The notes beneath the pieces were generated by a model. The model was not told the DNA's origin and did not search any database. It saw only the letters and a list, made by a program, of their open reading frames with translations. Shown here piece after piece: positions 7,961-18,842 of a stretch of DNA of 64,000 bases; position 1 is the first letter of the stretch; every line of letters begins with the position of its first letter. Source of the DNA: an uncultured Flaviramulus sp. (GTDB lineage Bacteria; Bacteroidota; Bacteroidia; Flavobacteriales; Flavobacteriaceae); the NCBI GenBank assembly GCA_947501105.1, contig CANMUP010000005.1:372001-436000 (forward strand), in the 5' to 3' direction. The translations under genes and the position numbers were made by a program.

Positions 7961-10576
7961 TTAGTCTAAATATTCCTTAGCTTTTTCTAAAGCCTCATCA
8001 ATTCCTTGTGGATTCTTTCCTCCTGCTGTAGCAAAAAATGGTTGTCCACCACCACCGCCTTGAATATACTTACCAAGTTCTCTAACTACTTGCCCTGCAT
8101 TTAAACCTTTGCTTGCAACTAATTCTTTTGAAATATAGCAAGACAACAATGCTTTTCCGTTTTGTTCGGTTGCAAATAATAAAAACAAATTTTCAAACTG
8201 ATTTCCCAACTCAAAAGCTACATCTTTTAAACCTGCTGCATCTAAATCTAGCTTTTTAGCTAAAAACTGAATACCATTGACTTCAGTTAATTCATTTTTA
8301 AGCTCGCCTTTTATGTTTTTAGCTTTATCTTTTAGTAAAACTTCAATTTGCTTTTTAAGATTTACATTTTCGTTTTGTAAATTTTGAAGTGCTTTTACAG
8401 GTTCTTTTGCATTATTAAGCAAATCTCTCATTTCAAAATAAGCACGGTTATTTTCATGATAGAAATCTTTTACCGCATCATTAGTAATGGCTTCAATACG
8501 ACGTATTCCAGCAGCTACAGCACCTTCTGATACTATTTTAAAATGCCAAATATCTGCGGTATTCTTTACATGTGTACCACCACAAAGCTCTATTGATTTT
8601 CCAAAACGGATAGCACGAACCGTATCTCCGTATTTTTCACCAAATAAACTCATAGCGCCTTCAGCTATAGCTTGCTCTTTAGGAATATTTCGTTTTTCAA
8701 TCAACGGTAGTTTTCCATCAATTCTTCTATTTACAAAATTTTCTACATCGCGTAATTCTTCAACAGTAAGTTTAGAAAAATGTGAAAAATCAAATCGTAA
8801 ATATTTTGAATGAACTGCAGAGCCTTTCTGCTCGACATGCTCTCCTAAAACCTCACGCAATGCTTGATGTAATAAGTGTGTTGCTGTATGATTACATTCT
8901 GTTCTATATCGCTGTTTATCGTCTACAACTGCTTGGAAAGATTCATCAATATGCTTTGGTAAATTCTTTGTAAAATGAATAATTACGTTATTTTCCTTTT
9001 TAGTATCTAGGATATAAACCACATCGCCATGCGTATCTTCCAAATAACCTTTGTCTCCAACTTGCCCTCCTCCTTCTGGATAAAAAGGTGTTAGATTAAA
9101 TACAAGTTGGTACATATCACCATCTTTTTTAGACGTAATTTTTCTATACCTAGTAAGTTTAACATTAGCTTTCAATGTATCGTAACCTACAAATTCTTCT
9201 TCTGCATCATCAATTAAAATCGTCCAATCATCAGTAGACATTTCACTCGCAGCGCGTGAACGTTTTTTCTGTTTCTGAAGTTCCTCATCAAAACCTTTTT
9301 CATCTAATTTTAAGCTTTTTTCAAAAAGAATTAATGCTGTTAAATCTATTGGGAATCCATAAGTATCATACAACTCAAATGCTTTTTCACCTGATACTGT
9401 ATCACCTTTAGTTTCATCAACAATTCGGTTTAATAAAACTAAACCTTGATCTAAAGTTCTTAAAAATGATTGTTCTTCTTCTTTTATAACATTTTCAATA
9501 AGTTGTTTTTGAGCTTTCAGTTCTGGGAAAGCTGTTCCCATTCTTTTACTCAAAACATCAACTAATCTATAAATAAAAGGTTCTTTTTTATCTAGAAAAG
9601 TGAAACCATAGCGTACAGCACGGCGTAAAATCCTACGAATTACATAACCCGCACCTGTATTACTAGGCAATTGCCCATCTGCTATTGAAAATGCTACAGC
9701 TCGTACATGATCAGAGATTACTCTTATTGCTACATCAGACTTTTCGTTTTTACCGTATTTTTTATTAGTAATGATTTCAATTTCTCTAATTATTGGGGTA
9801 AATACATCTGTATCATAATTTGATTGTACACCCTGCAAAACCATACAAAGCCTTTCGAAACCCATACCTGTATCAATATGCTTATCTGGAAGGTTTTCTA
9901 AGCTACCATTAGCTTTTCGGTTGTATTGCATAAATACTAAATTCCAGATTTCAACAACTTGAGGGTGATCTTTGTTTACTAAATCCTTCCCATCAACTTT
10001 AGCTTTCTCTTCTGCAGAACGAATATCAACATGAATCTCACTACAAGGCCCGCATGGTCCTTGGTCTCCCATTTCCCAAAAATTATCTTTTTTATCACCT
10101 TTTAAAATGCGATCTTCTGCAATATGTTGTTTCCAAAAATCGTAAGCTTCGGTATCCATTGGTAATTTATCAGCATCATCACTTCCTTCAAAAACTGTAA
10201 CATATAAAATATCTTTATCAACACCATAAACCTCGGTTAGCAATTCCCAAGCCCAAGCTATAGCTTCTTTTTTAAAGTAATCTCCAAAACTCCAATTCCC
10301 CAACATTTCAAACAAAGTATGATGGTATGTATCGTAACCTACCTCTTCTAAATCGTTATGTTTTCCAGAAACGCGTAGACATTTTTGGCTGTCTGTAATT
10401 CTATTATTTTTTGGTTGCGCATTACCTAAAAAATATTCTTTAAAAGGCGCCATACCAGAATTTACAAACATTAATGTAGGGTCGTCTTTTAAAACCATTG
10501 GTGCAGACGGAACAATACTATGCTTCTTTTCTTCAAAAAAACTTAAAAACTTTGATCGGATATCTTGTGACTTCAT
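7961..10576 (-). CDS. alaS: Alanyl-tRNA synthetase
   Basis: The 871-residue enzyme that charges tRNA-Ala in the cytoplasm. The N-terminal class II catalytic domain begins with [13 protein letters not shown] and includes [10 protein letters not shown] and DTGMGFERL. The editing domain carries the zinc ligands [11 protein letters not shown] and CGGTHVKNT, and the C-Ala domain ends in a glycine-rich [14 protein letters not shown]. All modules are present and the length is normal. It is divergent from the M23 peptidase gene, with about 220 bases between them. Confidence 0.98.
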   Translation of the reverse strand: MKSQDIRSKFLSFFEEKKHSIVPSAPMVLKDDPTLMFVNSGMAPFKEYFLGNAQPKNNRITDSQKCLRVSGKHNDLEEVGYDTYHHTLFEMLGNWSFGDYFKKEAIAWAWELLTEVYGVDKDILYVTVFEGSDDADKLPMDTEAYDFWKQHIAEDRILKGDKKDNFWEMGDQGPCGPCSEIHVDIRSAEEKAKVDGKDLVNKDHPQVVEIWNLVFMQYNRKANGSLENLPDKHIDTGMGFERLCMVLQGVQSNYDTDVFTPIIREIEIITNKKYGKNEKSDVAIRVISDHVRAVAFSIADGQLPSNTGAGYVIRRILRRAVRYGFTFLDKKEPFIYRLVDVLSKRMGTAFPELKAQKQLIENVIKEEEQSFLRTLDQGLVLLNRIVDETKGDTVSGEKAFELYDTYGFPIDLTALILFEKSLKLDEKGFDEELQKQKKRSRAASEMSTDDWTILIDDAEEEFVGYDTLKANVKLTRYRKITSKKDGDMYQLVFNLTPFYPEGGGQVGDKGYLEDTHGDVVYILDTKKENNVIIHFTKNLPKHIDESFQAVVDDKQRYRTECNHTATHLLHQALREVLGEHVEQKGSAVHSKYLRFDFSHFSKLTVEELRDVENFVNRRIDGKLPLIEKRNIPKEQAIAEGAMSLFGEKYGDTVRAIRFGKSIELCGGTHVKNTADIWHFKIVSEGAVAAGIRRIEAITNDAVKDFYHENNRAYFEMRDLLNNAKEPVKALQNLQNENVNLKKQIEVLLKDKAKNIKGELKNELTEVNGIQFLAKKLDLDAAGLKDVAFELGNQFENLFLLFATEQNGKALLSCYISKELVASKGLNAGQVVRELGKYIQGGGGGQPFFATAGGKNPQGIDEALEKAKEYLD

Positions 10577-10797
10577 TTACTATAACTGGTAATACCGTTT
10601 ATGCTAAATTATTTTAATTGCAAAACAATTTTTATATTTACTCACCATTTTCCATTTTAAATGATGGAGTGAATGAACCTAAAAATAAACTACAATCAAA
10701 ATGAAAGTAATAATATTTTTGTAGGTTTGGTCGTTTGCATATTAAATTCAACACTTACGTTGATTTTTTCAATTGCAAAAATAGTATAATTTAAACA

Positions 10798-11769
10798 ATG
10801 AGTAAGGTAAAATATTATTACGATTCAGATTCACTTTCCTATCGGAAAATTGAACGCAAAAAAAGAAAAACATTTGCATTTATATCTATTTTTCTTTTAG
10901 CGGCTTTTATGTTTTCCTTTATCATCATTTTTATTGCTAATTTATACATAGAATCTCCTAAAGAAAAAGCTTTAAAAAGAGAACTCCAAAATGCGCAATT
11001 TCAATTTGAATTATTGAATAAGAAAATGGATGAAGCTGAGGCTGTCCTTACAAATGTAGCCGATAGAGACAACAATATATATCGTGTTTATTTTGAAGCA
11101 AATCCTATTCCAGACGAGCAACGTAAAGCTGGTTTTGGTGGTATTAATAGATATAAAAATTTAGAAGGTTTTGATAATTCTCAACTGATTATTGAAAGCA
11201 ATAAGCGTTTAGATATATTACAAAAGCAAATTGTAGTACAATCAAAATCGTTGGATGAAATTACCGTTTTGGCTGAAGAAAAAGAAAAACTCTTAACTGC
11301 AATACCAGCAATTCAACCTGTTAGCAACGAAGATTTAACACGTATGGCATCTGGTTATGGTATGCGATCAGATCCCTTTACCAAAGCAAGAAAAATGCAT
11401 TGGGGTATGGATTTTACTGCGCCAAGAGGCACACCTATTTATGCTACTGGTGACGGCGTTGTAAAACGTGCCGATGCAGGATCTAGTGGCTATGGCAAAC
11501 ATATTAGGATAGATCATGGTTTTGGTTACGTAAGCCTCTATGCGCATTTGTATAAATATAAAGTAAAGAAAAACCAAAAAGTTAAACGTGGCGATCTTAT
11601 AGGTTTTGTGGGTAGTACAGGACGCTCAGAAGCTCCACATTTACACTACGAAATATTTAAGGACGGAACACGTATTAATCCTATAAACTTCTATTATGGA
11701 AGTTTAACTGCCGAAGAATTTAGCAAATTATTAGAGCACGCATCGTTAGAAAATCAATCTTTAGATTAA
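10798..11769 (+). CDS. M23-family peptidoglycan endopeptidase, membrane-anchored
   Basis: A 323-residue protein with a short cytoplasmic N-terminus, one membrane helix (about residues 26-50), a coiled-coil segment (about 55-170) and a C-terminal LytM/M23 domain. The zinc ligands are visible as H201 and D205 in HWGMDF and H283 in HLHYEIF, with H250 as a catalytic partner. It should cut peptide cross-links of peptidoglycan in the periplasm during growth or division. Its stop codon overlaps the start of the MerR gene by one base, so the two are translationally coupled. Confidence 0.92.
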   Translation: MSKVKYYYDSDSLSYRKIERKKRKTFAFISIFLLAAFMFSFIIIFIANLYIESPKEKALKRELQNAQFQFELLNKKMDEAEAVLTNVADRDNNIYRVYFEANPIPDEQRKAGFGGINRYKNLEGFDNSQLIIESNKRLDILQKQIVVQSKSLDEITVLAEEKEKLLTAIPAIQPVSNEDLTRMASGYGMRSDPFTKARKMHWGMDFTAPRGTPIYATGDGVVKRADAGSSGYGKHIRIDHGFGYVSLYAHLYKYKVKKNQKVKRGDLIGFVGSTGRSEAPHLHYEIFKDGTRINPINFYYGSLTAEEFSKLLEHASLENQSLD

Positions 11770-12098
11770 TGCATATAGATTTACCAGAAAAAAGATATTA
11801 CGGCATTGGCGAAGTTGCTAAAGCATTTAATGTAAACACTTCATTAATTCGTTTTTGGGAGAAAGAATTTGATGCATTAAAGCCAAAAAAGAATGCGAAA
11901 GGCAACCGTAAGTTTACACCAGAAGATATTAAAAACTTAAAGCTTATTTATCATCTTGTAAAAGAACGAGGTTTTACTTTAGATGGTGCTAAAATTCATT
12001 TAAAAGAAGGCAAAAAAGAAATTTTAAATAATTTTGAAATTATTAGCAAGCTAGAAGACGTAAAGAATCAGCTTAAAAAAATTAAAGAGCATCTTTAA
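11769..12098 (+). CDS. MerR-family transcriptional regulator
   Basis: A 109-residue DNA-binding protein. The winged-helix motif is clear: YGIGEVAKAFNVNTSLIRFWEKEFDALKP, followed by RKFTPEDIKNLKLIYHLVKERGFTLDGAK. A short basic helical tail probably dimerises; there is no room for a ligand-binding domain. Small MerR proteins of this kind are commonly found after the M23 peptidase gene in Flavobacteriaceae. It overlaps the upstream gene by one base. Confidence 0.88.
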   Translation: MHIDLPEKRYYGIGEVAKAFNVNTSLIRFWEKEFDALKPKKNAKGNRKFTPEDIKNLKLIYHLVKERGFTLDGAKIHLKEGKKEILNNFEIISKLEDVKNQLKKIKEHL

Positions 12099-12199
12099 TT
12101 GTACGCATTATTTAAAAAGATGCCCCTAAGCATGTAACTTTTTTAAAATTTAAGTGTCTCATAAATAACAATTAACAAATTATATTAATCTAATTTATT

Positions 12200-12787
12200 A
12201 TGAAGAAATTTTTACCATGGATTGTAATAGGAATACTTGCTATTGGTTTGTATTCTTGGGGAAAAGGGTTTAATAACACTGCTGTAGAATATGAAGCTGA
12301 TGCAAAAACTGAATGGTCTAAAGTAGAAAGTGCTTACCAACGTCGTGCCGACTTAATTCCAAATCTTGTTGCTACTGTTAAAGGCTATGCAGCACATGAG
12401 AAAGAAACTTTAGAAGGTGTAATTAAAGCGCGATCTGAAGCTACAAAAACTACTATTAATGCTGGAGATTTAACTCCTGAAAAGATGGCACAGTTTCAGC
12501 AAGCACAGCAAGGTTTAAGTGGAGCCTTATCAAAATTACTTGTAACTGTTGAGCGTTATCCGGAACTAAAAGCCGATAAAAGTTTTTTAGAATTACAGTC
12601 ACAACTTGAAGGAACAGAGAATAGAATTAATGTAACAAGAGATCGTTTTAACGATGCCGTTAATAAGTATGACATCTACACTACAAAATTCCCAGGAAAA
12701 ATATTAGCTAGCTTATTTGGATTTGAAGAAATGGCAAGGTTTAAAAGTGCTCCAGGTAGTGAAAATGCTCCTAAAGTTGAATTTTAA
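12200..12787 (+). CDS. lemA: LemA-family membrane protein
   Basis: A 195-residue protein with an N-terminal membrane helix (about residues 5-22) and a helical extracytoplasmic body. Diagnostic stretches are YQRRADLIPNLVATVKGYAAHEKETLEGVIKAR read in two blocks, and RYPELKADKSFLELQSQLEGTENRI. LemA proteins are structural four-helix bundles of unknown function. Its stop overlaps by one base the start of the first TPM-domain gene, forming the standard lemA-TPM-TPM operon. Confidence 0.93.
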   Translation: MKKFLPWIVIGILAIGLYSWGKGFNNTAVEYEADAKTEWSKVESAYQRRADLIPNLVATVKGYAAHEKETLEGVIKARSEATKTTINAGDLTPEKMAQFQQAQQGLSGALSKLLVTVERYPELKADKSFLELQSQLEGTENRINVTRDRFNDAVNKYDIYTTKFPGKILASLFGFEEMARFKSAPGSENAPKVEF

Positions 12788-13224
12788 TGTCAAAAATTGA
12801 AGCTTTTCTATCAGCCAGCGAAGAACGCGACATTGTTGAAGCCATAAGATTAGCTGAATTAAATACTTCTGGCGAAATAAAAGTTCATATTGAAAAAACC
12901 TCAAATGGCGATGCAACAAATCGTGCTTTGGAGGTTTTTCATACCTTAAAAATGGATAACACCAAACTTCAAAATGCCGTATTAATTTATGTTGCCATAG
13001 AAGACAAAAACTTTGTTATATATGGTGATACGGGCATAAACAAAGTTGTACCAAATAACTTTTGGGACAGCACAAAAGATATTATGCAAACGCATTTTAA
13101 ATCTGGGAATTTTAAACTAGGACTTGTTGAAGGCATTCAAAAATCTGGAGAACAACTCCAAACATATTTTCCGTATTCAAATTTAGACACAAACGAGCTT
13201 TCAAACGACATATCTAAAGGCTAA
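12787..13224 (+). CDS. TPM-domain protein, cytoplasmic form
   Basis: A 145-residue protein with no signal peptide. The TPM fold is shown by LSASEERDIVEAIRLAELNTSGEIKVHI, split across the first 40 residues, and by NAVLIYVAIEDKNFVIYGDTGI in the middle. It is the middle gene of the operon, overlapping lemA and the next gene by one base each. TPM domains are linked to photosystem repair phosphatases in plants; the bacterial role is not established. Confidence 0.88.
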   Translation: MSKIEAFLSASEERDIVEAIRLAELNTSGEIKVHIEKTSNGDATNRALEVFHTLKMDNTKLQNAVLIYVAIEDKNFVIYGDTGINKVVPNNFWDSTKDIMQTHFKSGNFKLGLVEGIQKSGEQLQTYFPYSNLDTNELSNDISKG

Positions 13225-14051
13225 TGCTGAAGTACAAACATATTATTTTATTTATTCTTTTAAGTTTTGGCTTAAACCAAGTAGGATTCGCTCAATTTGA
13301 AATCCCAGATAAACCAAAGTTCCAAACTAGTGTTTATGATTATATAAATTTGCTTTCTGCTTCGCAAAAAAATAATTTAGAGCAAAAACTTATAAAATAT
13401 TCGGATACTACTTCTACTCAAATTGTTCTAACAGTAATAAGCTCTACTAAAGGTGAAAACATTAATTATTTAGGTGCTCAATGGGGTGAGAAATGGGGAA
13501 TTGGTCAAGAGAAAGAAGATAATGGTATTTTAATAATTCTTGCTAAGGATGATAGGCGGATAGGAATAAATACAGGTGAAGGAATTGAATATCTTTTAAC
13601 AGATGCATTATCAAAACGTATTATTGAGCGGGATATAATACCATATTTTAAGCAAAACGATTATTATGGTGGATTAAACAGAGGTGTTGATGCCATTTTT
13701 GAGGTTTTAAAAGGCGAATATCAAGGCTCAAGAAAATCATCAAATGATGGGCTACCTATTGGTTTTATTTTTATCCTTATTTTTATATTTATTATCATTC
13801 TTATTTCTATTTCTAAAAACAGAAGAGGTGGAGGTAATAACGGAAGAGGTTCTGGAGGTAATGGCTCGGACTCGATGGATATTTTGGAAGCCATTATACT
13901 AAGTAATTCTGGGCGCGGTAGTTACAGACGAAGCTCTGGTGGCTTTGGTGGAGGATGGTCATCTGGTGGAGGAAGCAGTAGTGGAGGTGGTTTCGGCGGC
14001 GGCTTCGGCGGTGGCGGTTTTAGTGGCGGCGGCGCATCTGGTGGTTGGTAA
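13224..14051 (+). CDS. TPM-domain membrane protein with Gly/Ser-rich tail (YgcG-like)
   Basis: A 275-residue protein with a cleavable signal peptide (about residues 1-23, ending GFAQ), a TPM domain (about 30-165; STQIVLTVISS, NGILIILAKDDRRIGINTGEG), one membrane helix near 180-200 and a long Gly/Ser tail ending SGGGASGGW. This architecture is the YgcG type. It closes the lemA operon and is followed directly by a hairpin terminator. Confidence 0.9.
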   Translation: MLKYKHIILFILLSFGLNQVGFAQFEIPDKPKFQTSVYDYINLLSASQKNNLEQKLIKYSDTTSTQIVLTVISSTKGENINYLGAQWGEKWGIGQEKEDNGILIILAKDDRRIGINTGEGIEYLLTDALSKRIIERDIIPYFKQNDYYGGLNRGVDAIFEVLKGEYQGSRKSSNDGLPIGFIFILIFIFIIILISISKNRRGGGNNGRGSGGNGSDSMDILEAIILSNSGRGSYRRSSGGFGGGWSSGGGSSSGGGFGGGFGGGGFSGGGASGGW

Positions 14052-14054
14052 CAA

Positions 14055-14089
14055 CAAAAAAAGCATCAAATATATATTCAATGCTTTTT
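14055..14089. terminator. Intrinsic terminator between convergent genes
   Basis: AAAAAAGCAT and ATGCTTTTT flank a short AT-rich loop, giving an A-stem-T structure usable in both directions between the lemA operon and der. Confidence 0.7.
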
Positions 14090-14107
14090 AATCCTGTTTA
14101 AACTTCT

Positions 14108-15412
14108 TTATTTTTTTCGCATATAAACGCTAATTGGTACACCGTTAAAATCGAAATGTTCTCTTAATTTATTTTCTAAAAAACGCTTATAGGCATCTTT
14201 TACATACTGTGGAAGATTACAGAAAAATGCAAATTGCGGTTGTGGTGTTGGCAATTGCATAATATATTTAATCTTTACAAATTTTGCTTTATATGCTGGT
14301 GGCGGATAGTTTTCTATAATTGGCAACAACACATCATTAAGCTTACTTGTTTTAATCTTTTTACTTCGATTTTTATAAACCTCAACAGCCGTTTCAATAG
14401 CTTTAAAAATACGCTGCTTGGTAAGTGTAGAAATGAAAACAATAGGAACATCTGTAAAAGGTTCCATTTGTTTTCTGATAGCTTTTTCGAAATCTTTCAT
14501 AGACTTATGGTCTTTTTCCACCAAATCCCATTTATTCACTAAAACCACAATACCTTTTCTGTTACGCTCTGCTAACCAAAATATGTTTTGCACTTGTCCG
14601 TCAAAGCCTCTTGTTGCATCTAAAACTAACAAACAAACATCGGAATGTTCAATGGCTCTTACACTACGCATTACCGAGTAAAACTCTAAATCTTCTTTTA
14701 CTTTAGCCTTACGACGTATTCCTGCAGTATCAACCAAATTAAATTCAAAACCAAAACGGTTGTATTTAGTATCAATAGAATCTCTTGTAGTTCCTGCAAT
14801 ATCTGTAACTATATATCTATCTTCTCCAATTAAAGCATTTATAAATGAAGATTTACCTGCATTAGGGCGACCAACAACTGCAAATCGTGGCAAGGTTTCT
14901 TCTTCTACTTCTTCTTTTTCTGGTAATGCCTCAACTAAAGCGTCTAAAAGCTCGCCTGTACCACTACCATTAATACTCGCAATGGTATAATATTCTCCTA
15001 AACCCAACGAGTAAAATTCTACAGCATCCTCTGCACGTTTACCATTATCAACTTTATTTATAACTAAAAAAACAGGTTTATTAACCTTACGAAGCAATTT
15101 AGCAACGTCTTCATCCATTCCTGTAACGCCAGATTCAACATCAACCATAAAAATAATAGCATCAGCTTCATCAATAGCTAGTTCTACCTGCTTATCAATT
15201 TCAGCTTCAAAAACATCATCACTTCCTAACACATATCCACCAGTATCAATAAGAGAAAACTCTTTACCGTTCCAGTCACTTTTCCCATAATGACGATCTC
15301 TAGTTACACCACTTACTGCATCAACAATAGCTTCTCTTCGCTGAATTAAACGATTAAAAAACGTTGATTTGCCTACATTTGGGCGACCTACTATAGCTAC
15401 TATATTACTCAT
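14108..15412 (-). CDS. der: Ribosome biogenesis GTPase Der (EngA)
   Basis: A 434-residue protein with two tandem GTPase domains, the mark of Der. The first has the P-loop GRPNVGKS (residues 8-15) and NKVD; the second has GRPNAGKS (about 181-188), DTAG and NKWD. A C-terminal KH-like domain follows. It acts in 50S ribosomal subunit maturation. It appears to be a single-gene unit with era lying further upstream on the same strand. Confidence 0.97.
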   Translation of the reverse strand: MSNIVAIVGRPNVGKSTFFNRLIQRREAIVDAVSGVTRDRHYGKSDWNGKEFSLIDTGGYVLGSDDVFEAEIDKQVELAIDEADAIIFMVDVESGVTGMDEDVAKLLRKVNKPVFLVINKVDNGKRAEDAVEFYSLGLGEYYTIASINGSGTGELLDALVEALPEKEEVEEETLPRFAVVGRPNAGKSSFINALIGEDRYIVTDIAGTTRDSIDTKYNRFGFEFNLVDTAGIRRKAKVKEDLEFYSVMRSVRAIEHSDVCLLVLDATRGFDGQVQNIFWLAERNRKGIVVLVNKWDLVEKDHKSMKDFEKAIRKQMEPFTDVPIVFISTLTKQRIFKAIETAVEVYKNRSKKIKTSKLNDVLLPIIENYPPPAYKAKFVKIKYIMQLPTPQPQFAFFCNLPQYVKDAYKRFLENKLREHFDFNGVPISVYMRKK

Positions 15413-15577
15413 ACTCTTTTATTATGCAACAGCCTAAAACTGATTTATTTATATCTCTTCTGAAATATTTTGCAAAAATAGGAAATATACCCAATGCAAC
15501 ACTGTTTTTAAGTAAAGATTAAAACTATTTATAATTTGAATAAAAAATGTTACTTTTCTAGAGTTAAAGAATAATGT

Positions 15578-16087
15578 ATGCCAACTACTAATGATATTGT
15601 TTTACGTCCGCGATTTAAGGCTGAATTAAATGAAAATAACGAAACTCTACTCAAAGCTTTTGATGCTACTAAAAAAACCCAAAGTGAATTTGTAGTAAGC
15701 AGAATAGACGACCATGTGTTTATTAAATTCCCGAAAGAAAAACAACACTTTTGGTCGCCACAATTACATTTAGAAATAAATAAATCTAGCACCAATACTA
15801 GCATGCTTCATGGTTTATTTGGGCCAAACCCAACAGTTTGGACTATGTTTATGTTTTTCCATTTTATAGTAGCAGGGCTGTTTATTGCTTTTGGTATTTG
15901 GGCTTATACCAATTGGTCTTTAAAAAATGAATATGCCATACAATTAAGTCTTATGTTTTTAATGATAATTATTTGGGTTGTACTATATTTTGCTGGCAGC
16001 ATTGGTAAAGCATCTAGCAAAAATGAAATGCATCATTTGCACGATTTTATGAATAGGGTTTTAAATGAAAATGGTATTACTTTATAA
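15578..16087 (+). CDS. Two-helix membrane protein of unknown function
   Basis: A 169-residue protein: a soluble N-terminal part of about 85 residues (including IDDHVFIKFP), then two membrane helices near residues 92-112 and 125-145, and a short C-terminal tail with MHHLHDF. It lies between der and era but on the opposite strand, with only 6 bases to the end of era. I do not recognise a named family. Confidence 0.75.
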   Translation: MPTTNDIVLRPRFKAELNENNETLLKAFDATKKTQSEFVVSRIDDHVFIKFPKEKQHFWSPQLHLEINKSSTNTSMLHGLFGPNPTVWTMFMFFHFIVAGLFIAFGIWAYTNWSLKNEYAIQLSLMFLMIIIWVVLYFAGSIGKASSKNEMHHLHDFMNRVLNENGITL

Positions 16088-16093
16088 CTAGTT

Positions 16094-16975
16094 CTAGTTA
16101 TTATACCCAAAACGTTTTAATTGGTTTTGATTACTACGCCAGTTTTTATTCACTTTTACATACAATTCTAAATGAATTTGCTTACCAAAAAATTTCTCTA
16201 AATCTTTTCTGGATTCAACACCTACACGCTTTAAGGCAGATCCTTTATGTCCAATGATAATGCCTTTTTGAGTTTCGCGTTCTACCATAATAACAGATCG
16301 AATTCTAATAATGTTTTCTTCTTCAAAAAACTCTTCAGTTTCTATTTCAACAGCGTATGGAATTTCTTTTTTATAATGAAGTAGTATTTTTTCTCGAATG
16401 GTTTCATTAATAAAAAAGCGCTCTGGTTTGTCAGTTAATTGATCTTTTGGATAAAATGCAGGTGATTCTGGTAATAACTCAATAATTCTATTAAATACTT
16501 CTTTAACTTGGAAACCTTCTAAAGCCGAAATTGCTATAATTTCTGCGTTGGGTACCTTTTCTGCCCAAAGCTGCACTTGGGTTTCTAATTGCTCCTGATC
16601 AGATTTATCAATCTTATTTAAAAGTAGTAATACAGGTATTTTAGAATTTGTAATTTTATTAAAAAAGGCTTCATCTTTTAATGCTTGTTCGCCAATTTCT
16701 ACCATATAAAGTAAAATATCTGCATCTTCAAAAGCAGACTTCACAAAGCCCATCATAGATTCTTGCAACTCATAAGCTGGCTTTATAATACCTGGAGTAT
16801 CGCTAAATAAAACCTGAAAATCGTCACCATTAACAATTCCTAGAATCCTATGGCGTGTCGTTTGCGCCTTAGATGTGATAATGGAAAGTTTCTCCCCTAT
16901 AAAGGCATTCATTAAAGTTGATTTACCTACGTTAGGGTTCCCTATAATATTTACAAAACCTGCTTTATGGCTCAT
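16094..16975 (-). CDS. era: GTPase Era
   Basis: A 293-residue protein with one GTPase domain followed by a KH RNA-binding domain. G motifs: GNPNVGKSTLMN (residues 11-22), DTPG, NKID. The KH signature is KGIIIGHKGSALKRVG near residue 237. Era binds the 3' end of 16S rRNA in 30S assembly. Full length for the family. Confidence 0.97.
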   Translation of the reverse strand: MSHKAGFVNIIGNPNVGKSTLMNAFIGEKLSIITSKAQTTRHRILGIVNGDDFQVLFSDTPGIIKPAYELQESMMGFVKSAFEDADILLYMVEIGEQALKDEAFFNKITNSKIPVLLLLNKIDKSDQEQLETQVQLWAEKVPNAEIIAISALEGFQVKEVFNRIIELLPESPAFYPKDQLTDKPERFFINETIREKILLHYKKEIPYAVEIETEEFFEEENIIRIRSVIMVERETQKGIIIGHKGSALKRVGVESRKDLEKFFGKQIHLELYVKVNKNWRSNQNQLKRFGYNN

Positions 16976-17051
16976 ATAATTTTTAATTTATTATCGATGC
17001 AAAGTTACAATCTTGTTTTATTTATTATACTATTAAACACCTCTAAAAACA

Positions 17052-17083
17052 AAAAAAACAGGAAGTCAACTTCCTGTTTTTTA
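17052..17083. terminator. Intrinsic terminator
   Basis: ACAGGAAGT-CA-ACTTCCTGT with flanking A and T runs. It sits just beyond the stop of the FKBP gene (minus strand), which it most likely ends. Confidence 0.85.
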
Positions 17084-17112
17084 AATCAATATAATAAGTG
17101 TGTTTGTATAAA

Positions 17113-17859
17113 CTACTTAACAATTTCTATTAATTCAATCTCAAAGATTAAAGCATCAAACGGATTAATTTTACCACCTCTATGAGGAGATGGTCCATAA
17201 GCCAACTCTTGAGGTACAAAAAACTTGTACTTAGCTCCTACAGACATTAACTGTACGCCTTCGGTCCAACCTCTTATTACCTGGTTAAGGGGAGTTTCAT
17301 AAGGTGTCCCTTTATCAACAGAGCTATCAAATACTGTCCCATCAAGTAATGTACCATGATAATGTACTTTTACTCTAGTAGATGCCGATTCCGGCTTTTC
17401 ACCATTTCCTTCTTTTAAAACAATATATTGTAATCCTGAAGCTGTTGTTTTAACACCTTCCTTATCTTTGTTTTCTTCTAAAAAGTTTTCTCCTGCAACT
17501 TTATTATCATTATATTGCTCTTCAAGCTTTTTTAATTGCTCAGCTTGTTGTTTCTCTTGATCTGCTTGTTGTTTTTTAGTAAAATAATCACTTAAAATTT
17601 TCTGAATTTTGTCTTCTTCTATTAAAATATTCGTAGAATCTAATCCATTAAGAAGTCCTTGCTTAATCAAATCAATATTTGCGTCATCAAATTTACTTCC
17701 TTCTATATTTCTTTTTAAACCAGTTGCTGTGCTTAAACCGATAGCATAATTTACTGAATCTAGCTGAGTTTTTAATTCTTTGTTAGTTACTCCATTTTTA
17801 TTACAAGAAAATAACATTACTGCTACTAAAGCAATACTTAAAAATTTAATCGTTTTCAT
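17113..17859 (-). CDS. FKBP-type peptidyl-prolyl isomerase, lipoprotein
   Basis: A 248-residue envelope foldase. A lipoprotein signal with the cysteine in LFSCNK is followed by an N-terminal dimerisation region (about residues 28-130, with SVNYAIGLSTATGLKRN and a Gln/Glu-rich coiled coil) and a C-terminal FKBP domain (about 140-247) with VKVHYHGTLLDGTVFDSS, VIRGWTEGVQLM and LAYGP. This is the FkpA/Mip arrangement. The gene is downstream of the LysR gene on the same strand with an 80-base gap, but has its own terminator. Confidence 0.93.
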   Translation of the reverse strand: MKTIKFLSIALVAVMLFSCNKNGVTNKELKTQLDSVNYAIGLSTATGLKRNIEGSKFDDANIDLIKQGLLNGLDSTNILIEEDKIQKILSDYFTKKQQADQEKQQAEQLKKLEEQYNDNKVAGENFLEENKDKEGVKTTASGLQYIVLKEGNGEKPESASTRVKVHYHGTLLDGTVFDSSVDKGTPYETPLNQVIRGWTEGVQLMSVGAKYKFFVPQELAYGPSPHRGGKINPFDALIFEIELIEIVK

Positions 17860-17939
17860 TCTTTATAGTTTATTTTTATTTGAAGCCAAAAGTATGGAAT
17901 TTTATTTCAGTATACAAAGTAAGTTTGTACCCAAAATTC

Positions 17940-18821
17940 TTAATCAAGATGAGTTAAAAATTTTTCTAATATGGGGTTTCTATTCCTTTTATTCCAGACT
18001 ACAGAAAGCACTGTTTTTTGTGAAATTTCAGTTAATTCTATAAACTTAACACCTTTTATATTTTGAGTCTGTAATGATTTTGGCACTATAGAAATTCCAA
18101 AATTGTTTTCTACTAATTTATATATAGAGCTAGCATGAATAGTATTATGAGCAATAATTGGCACAAAACCATTATCATCAAAAATTTGCATTACCTTTTC
18201 AAAATACGAGGCACTATATTTAGAATCAAATAGAATGAAAGCATCATTTTTGAATTGCTTTATGCTTTTAAAATTAGCATCATTTATTGGATGGTCTATT
18301 GGCAAAACCAGGCAAAAGTTTTCTTTCAACACTGGTTTTATTTTTAAATCTCTTGGCACTCTTTCTAGGCGAACAAAACCTATATCAATATCATGAGACA
18401 ATAAACTTTCTATTTGCTTTTGATTATCTAATTCTTTTAAACTAAACTGCGCATTTGGGTTTTCTTTCCTAAATTTCAATAAAAGATCAGGTATAATTTC
18501 TTGCATTGCAGATCCTACATAACCAAATTTCAAATCACCGCCTATACCATCACTTAACAATTTAGCTTGATTAAAAATACGATCCAAGCCCTTCAAATAT
18601 TGAGTAACTTCAGTTTTTAAATAACTTCCAGCTTTTGTCAACTCTACCTTTCTGTTATGGCGTTCAAACAGTTTAACTCCTAAATCATTTTCCATTTGTT
18701 TAATTTGTCTGCTCAAACCTGGTTGGGAAATAAATAATCGCTCAGCTGCTTTTCTGAAATGCAAATCTTCAGCGACAGCTACAAAATACTTCAAATGCCT
18801 TAATTCCAATTGATGCTTCAT
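17940..18821 (-). CDS. LysR-family regulator, probable regulator of hut genes
   Basis: A 293-residue protein with an N-terminal winged helix (LRHLKYFVAVAEDLHFRKAAERLFISQPGLSRQIK in two blocks) and a type 2 periplasmic-binding-like effector domain. It is divergent from hutH with 84 bases between the start codons, the classic layout of a LysR protein and its target operon. The effector is likely histidine or urocanate, but that is inference from position. A candidate operator lies at 18843-18862. Confidence 0.88.
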   Translation of the reverse strand: MKHQLELRHLKYFVAVAEDLHFRKAAERLFISQPGLSRQIKQMENDLGVKLFERHNRKVELTKAGSYLKTEVTQYLKGLDRIFNQAKLLSDGIGGDLKFGYVGSAMQEIIPDLLLKFRKENPNAQFSLKELDNQKQIESLLSHDIDIGFVRLERVPRDLKIKPVLKENFCLVLPIDHPINDANFKSIKQFKNDAFILFDSKYSASYFEKVMQIFDDNGFVPIIAHNTIHASSIYKLVENNFGISIVPKSLQTQNIKGVKFIELTEISQKTVLSVVWNKRNRNPILEKFLTHLD

Positions 18822-18842
18822 AGTTATTATTTAACTATTTTA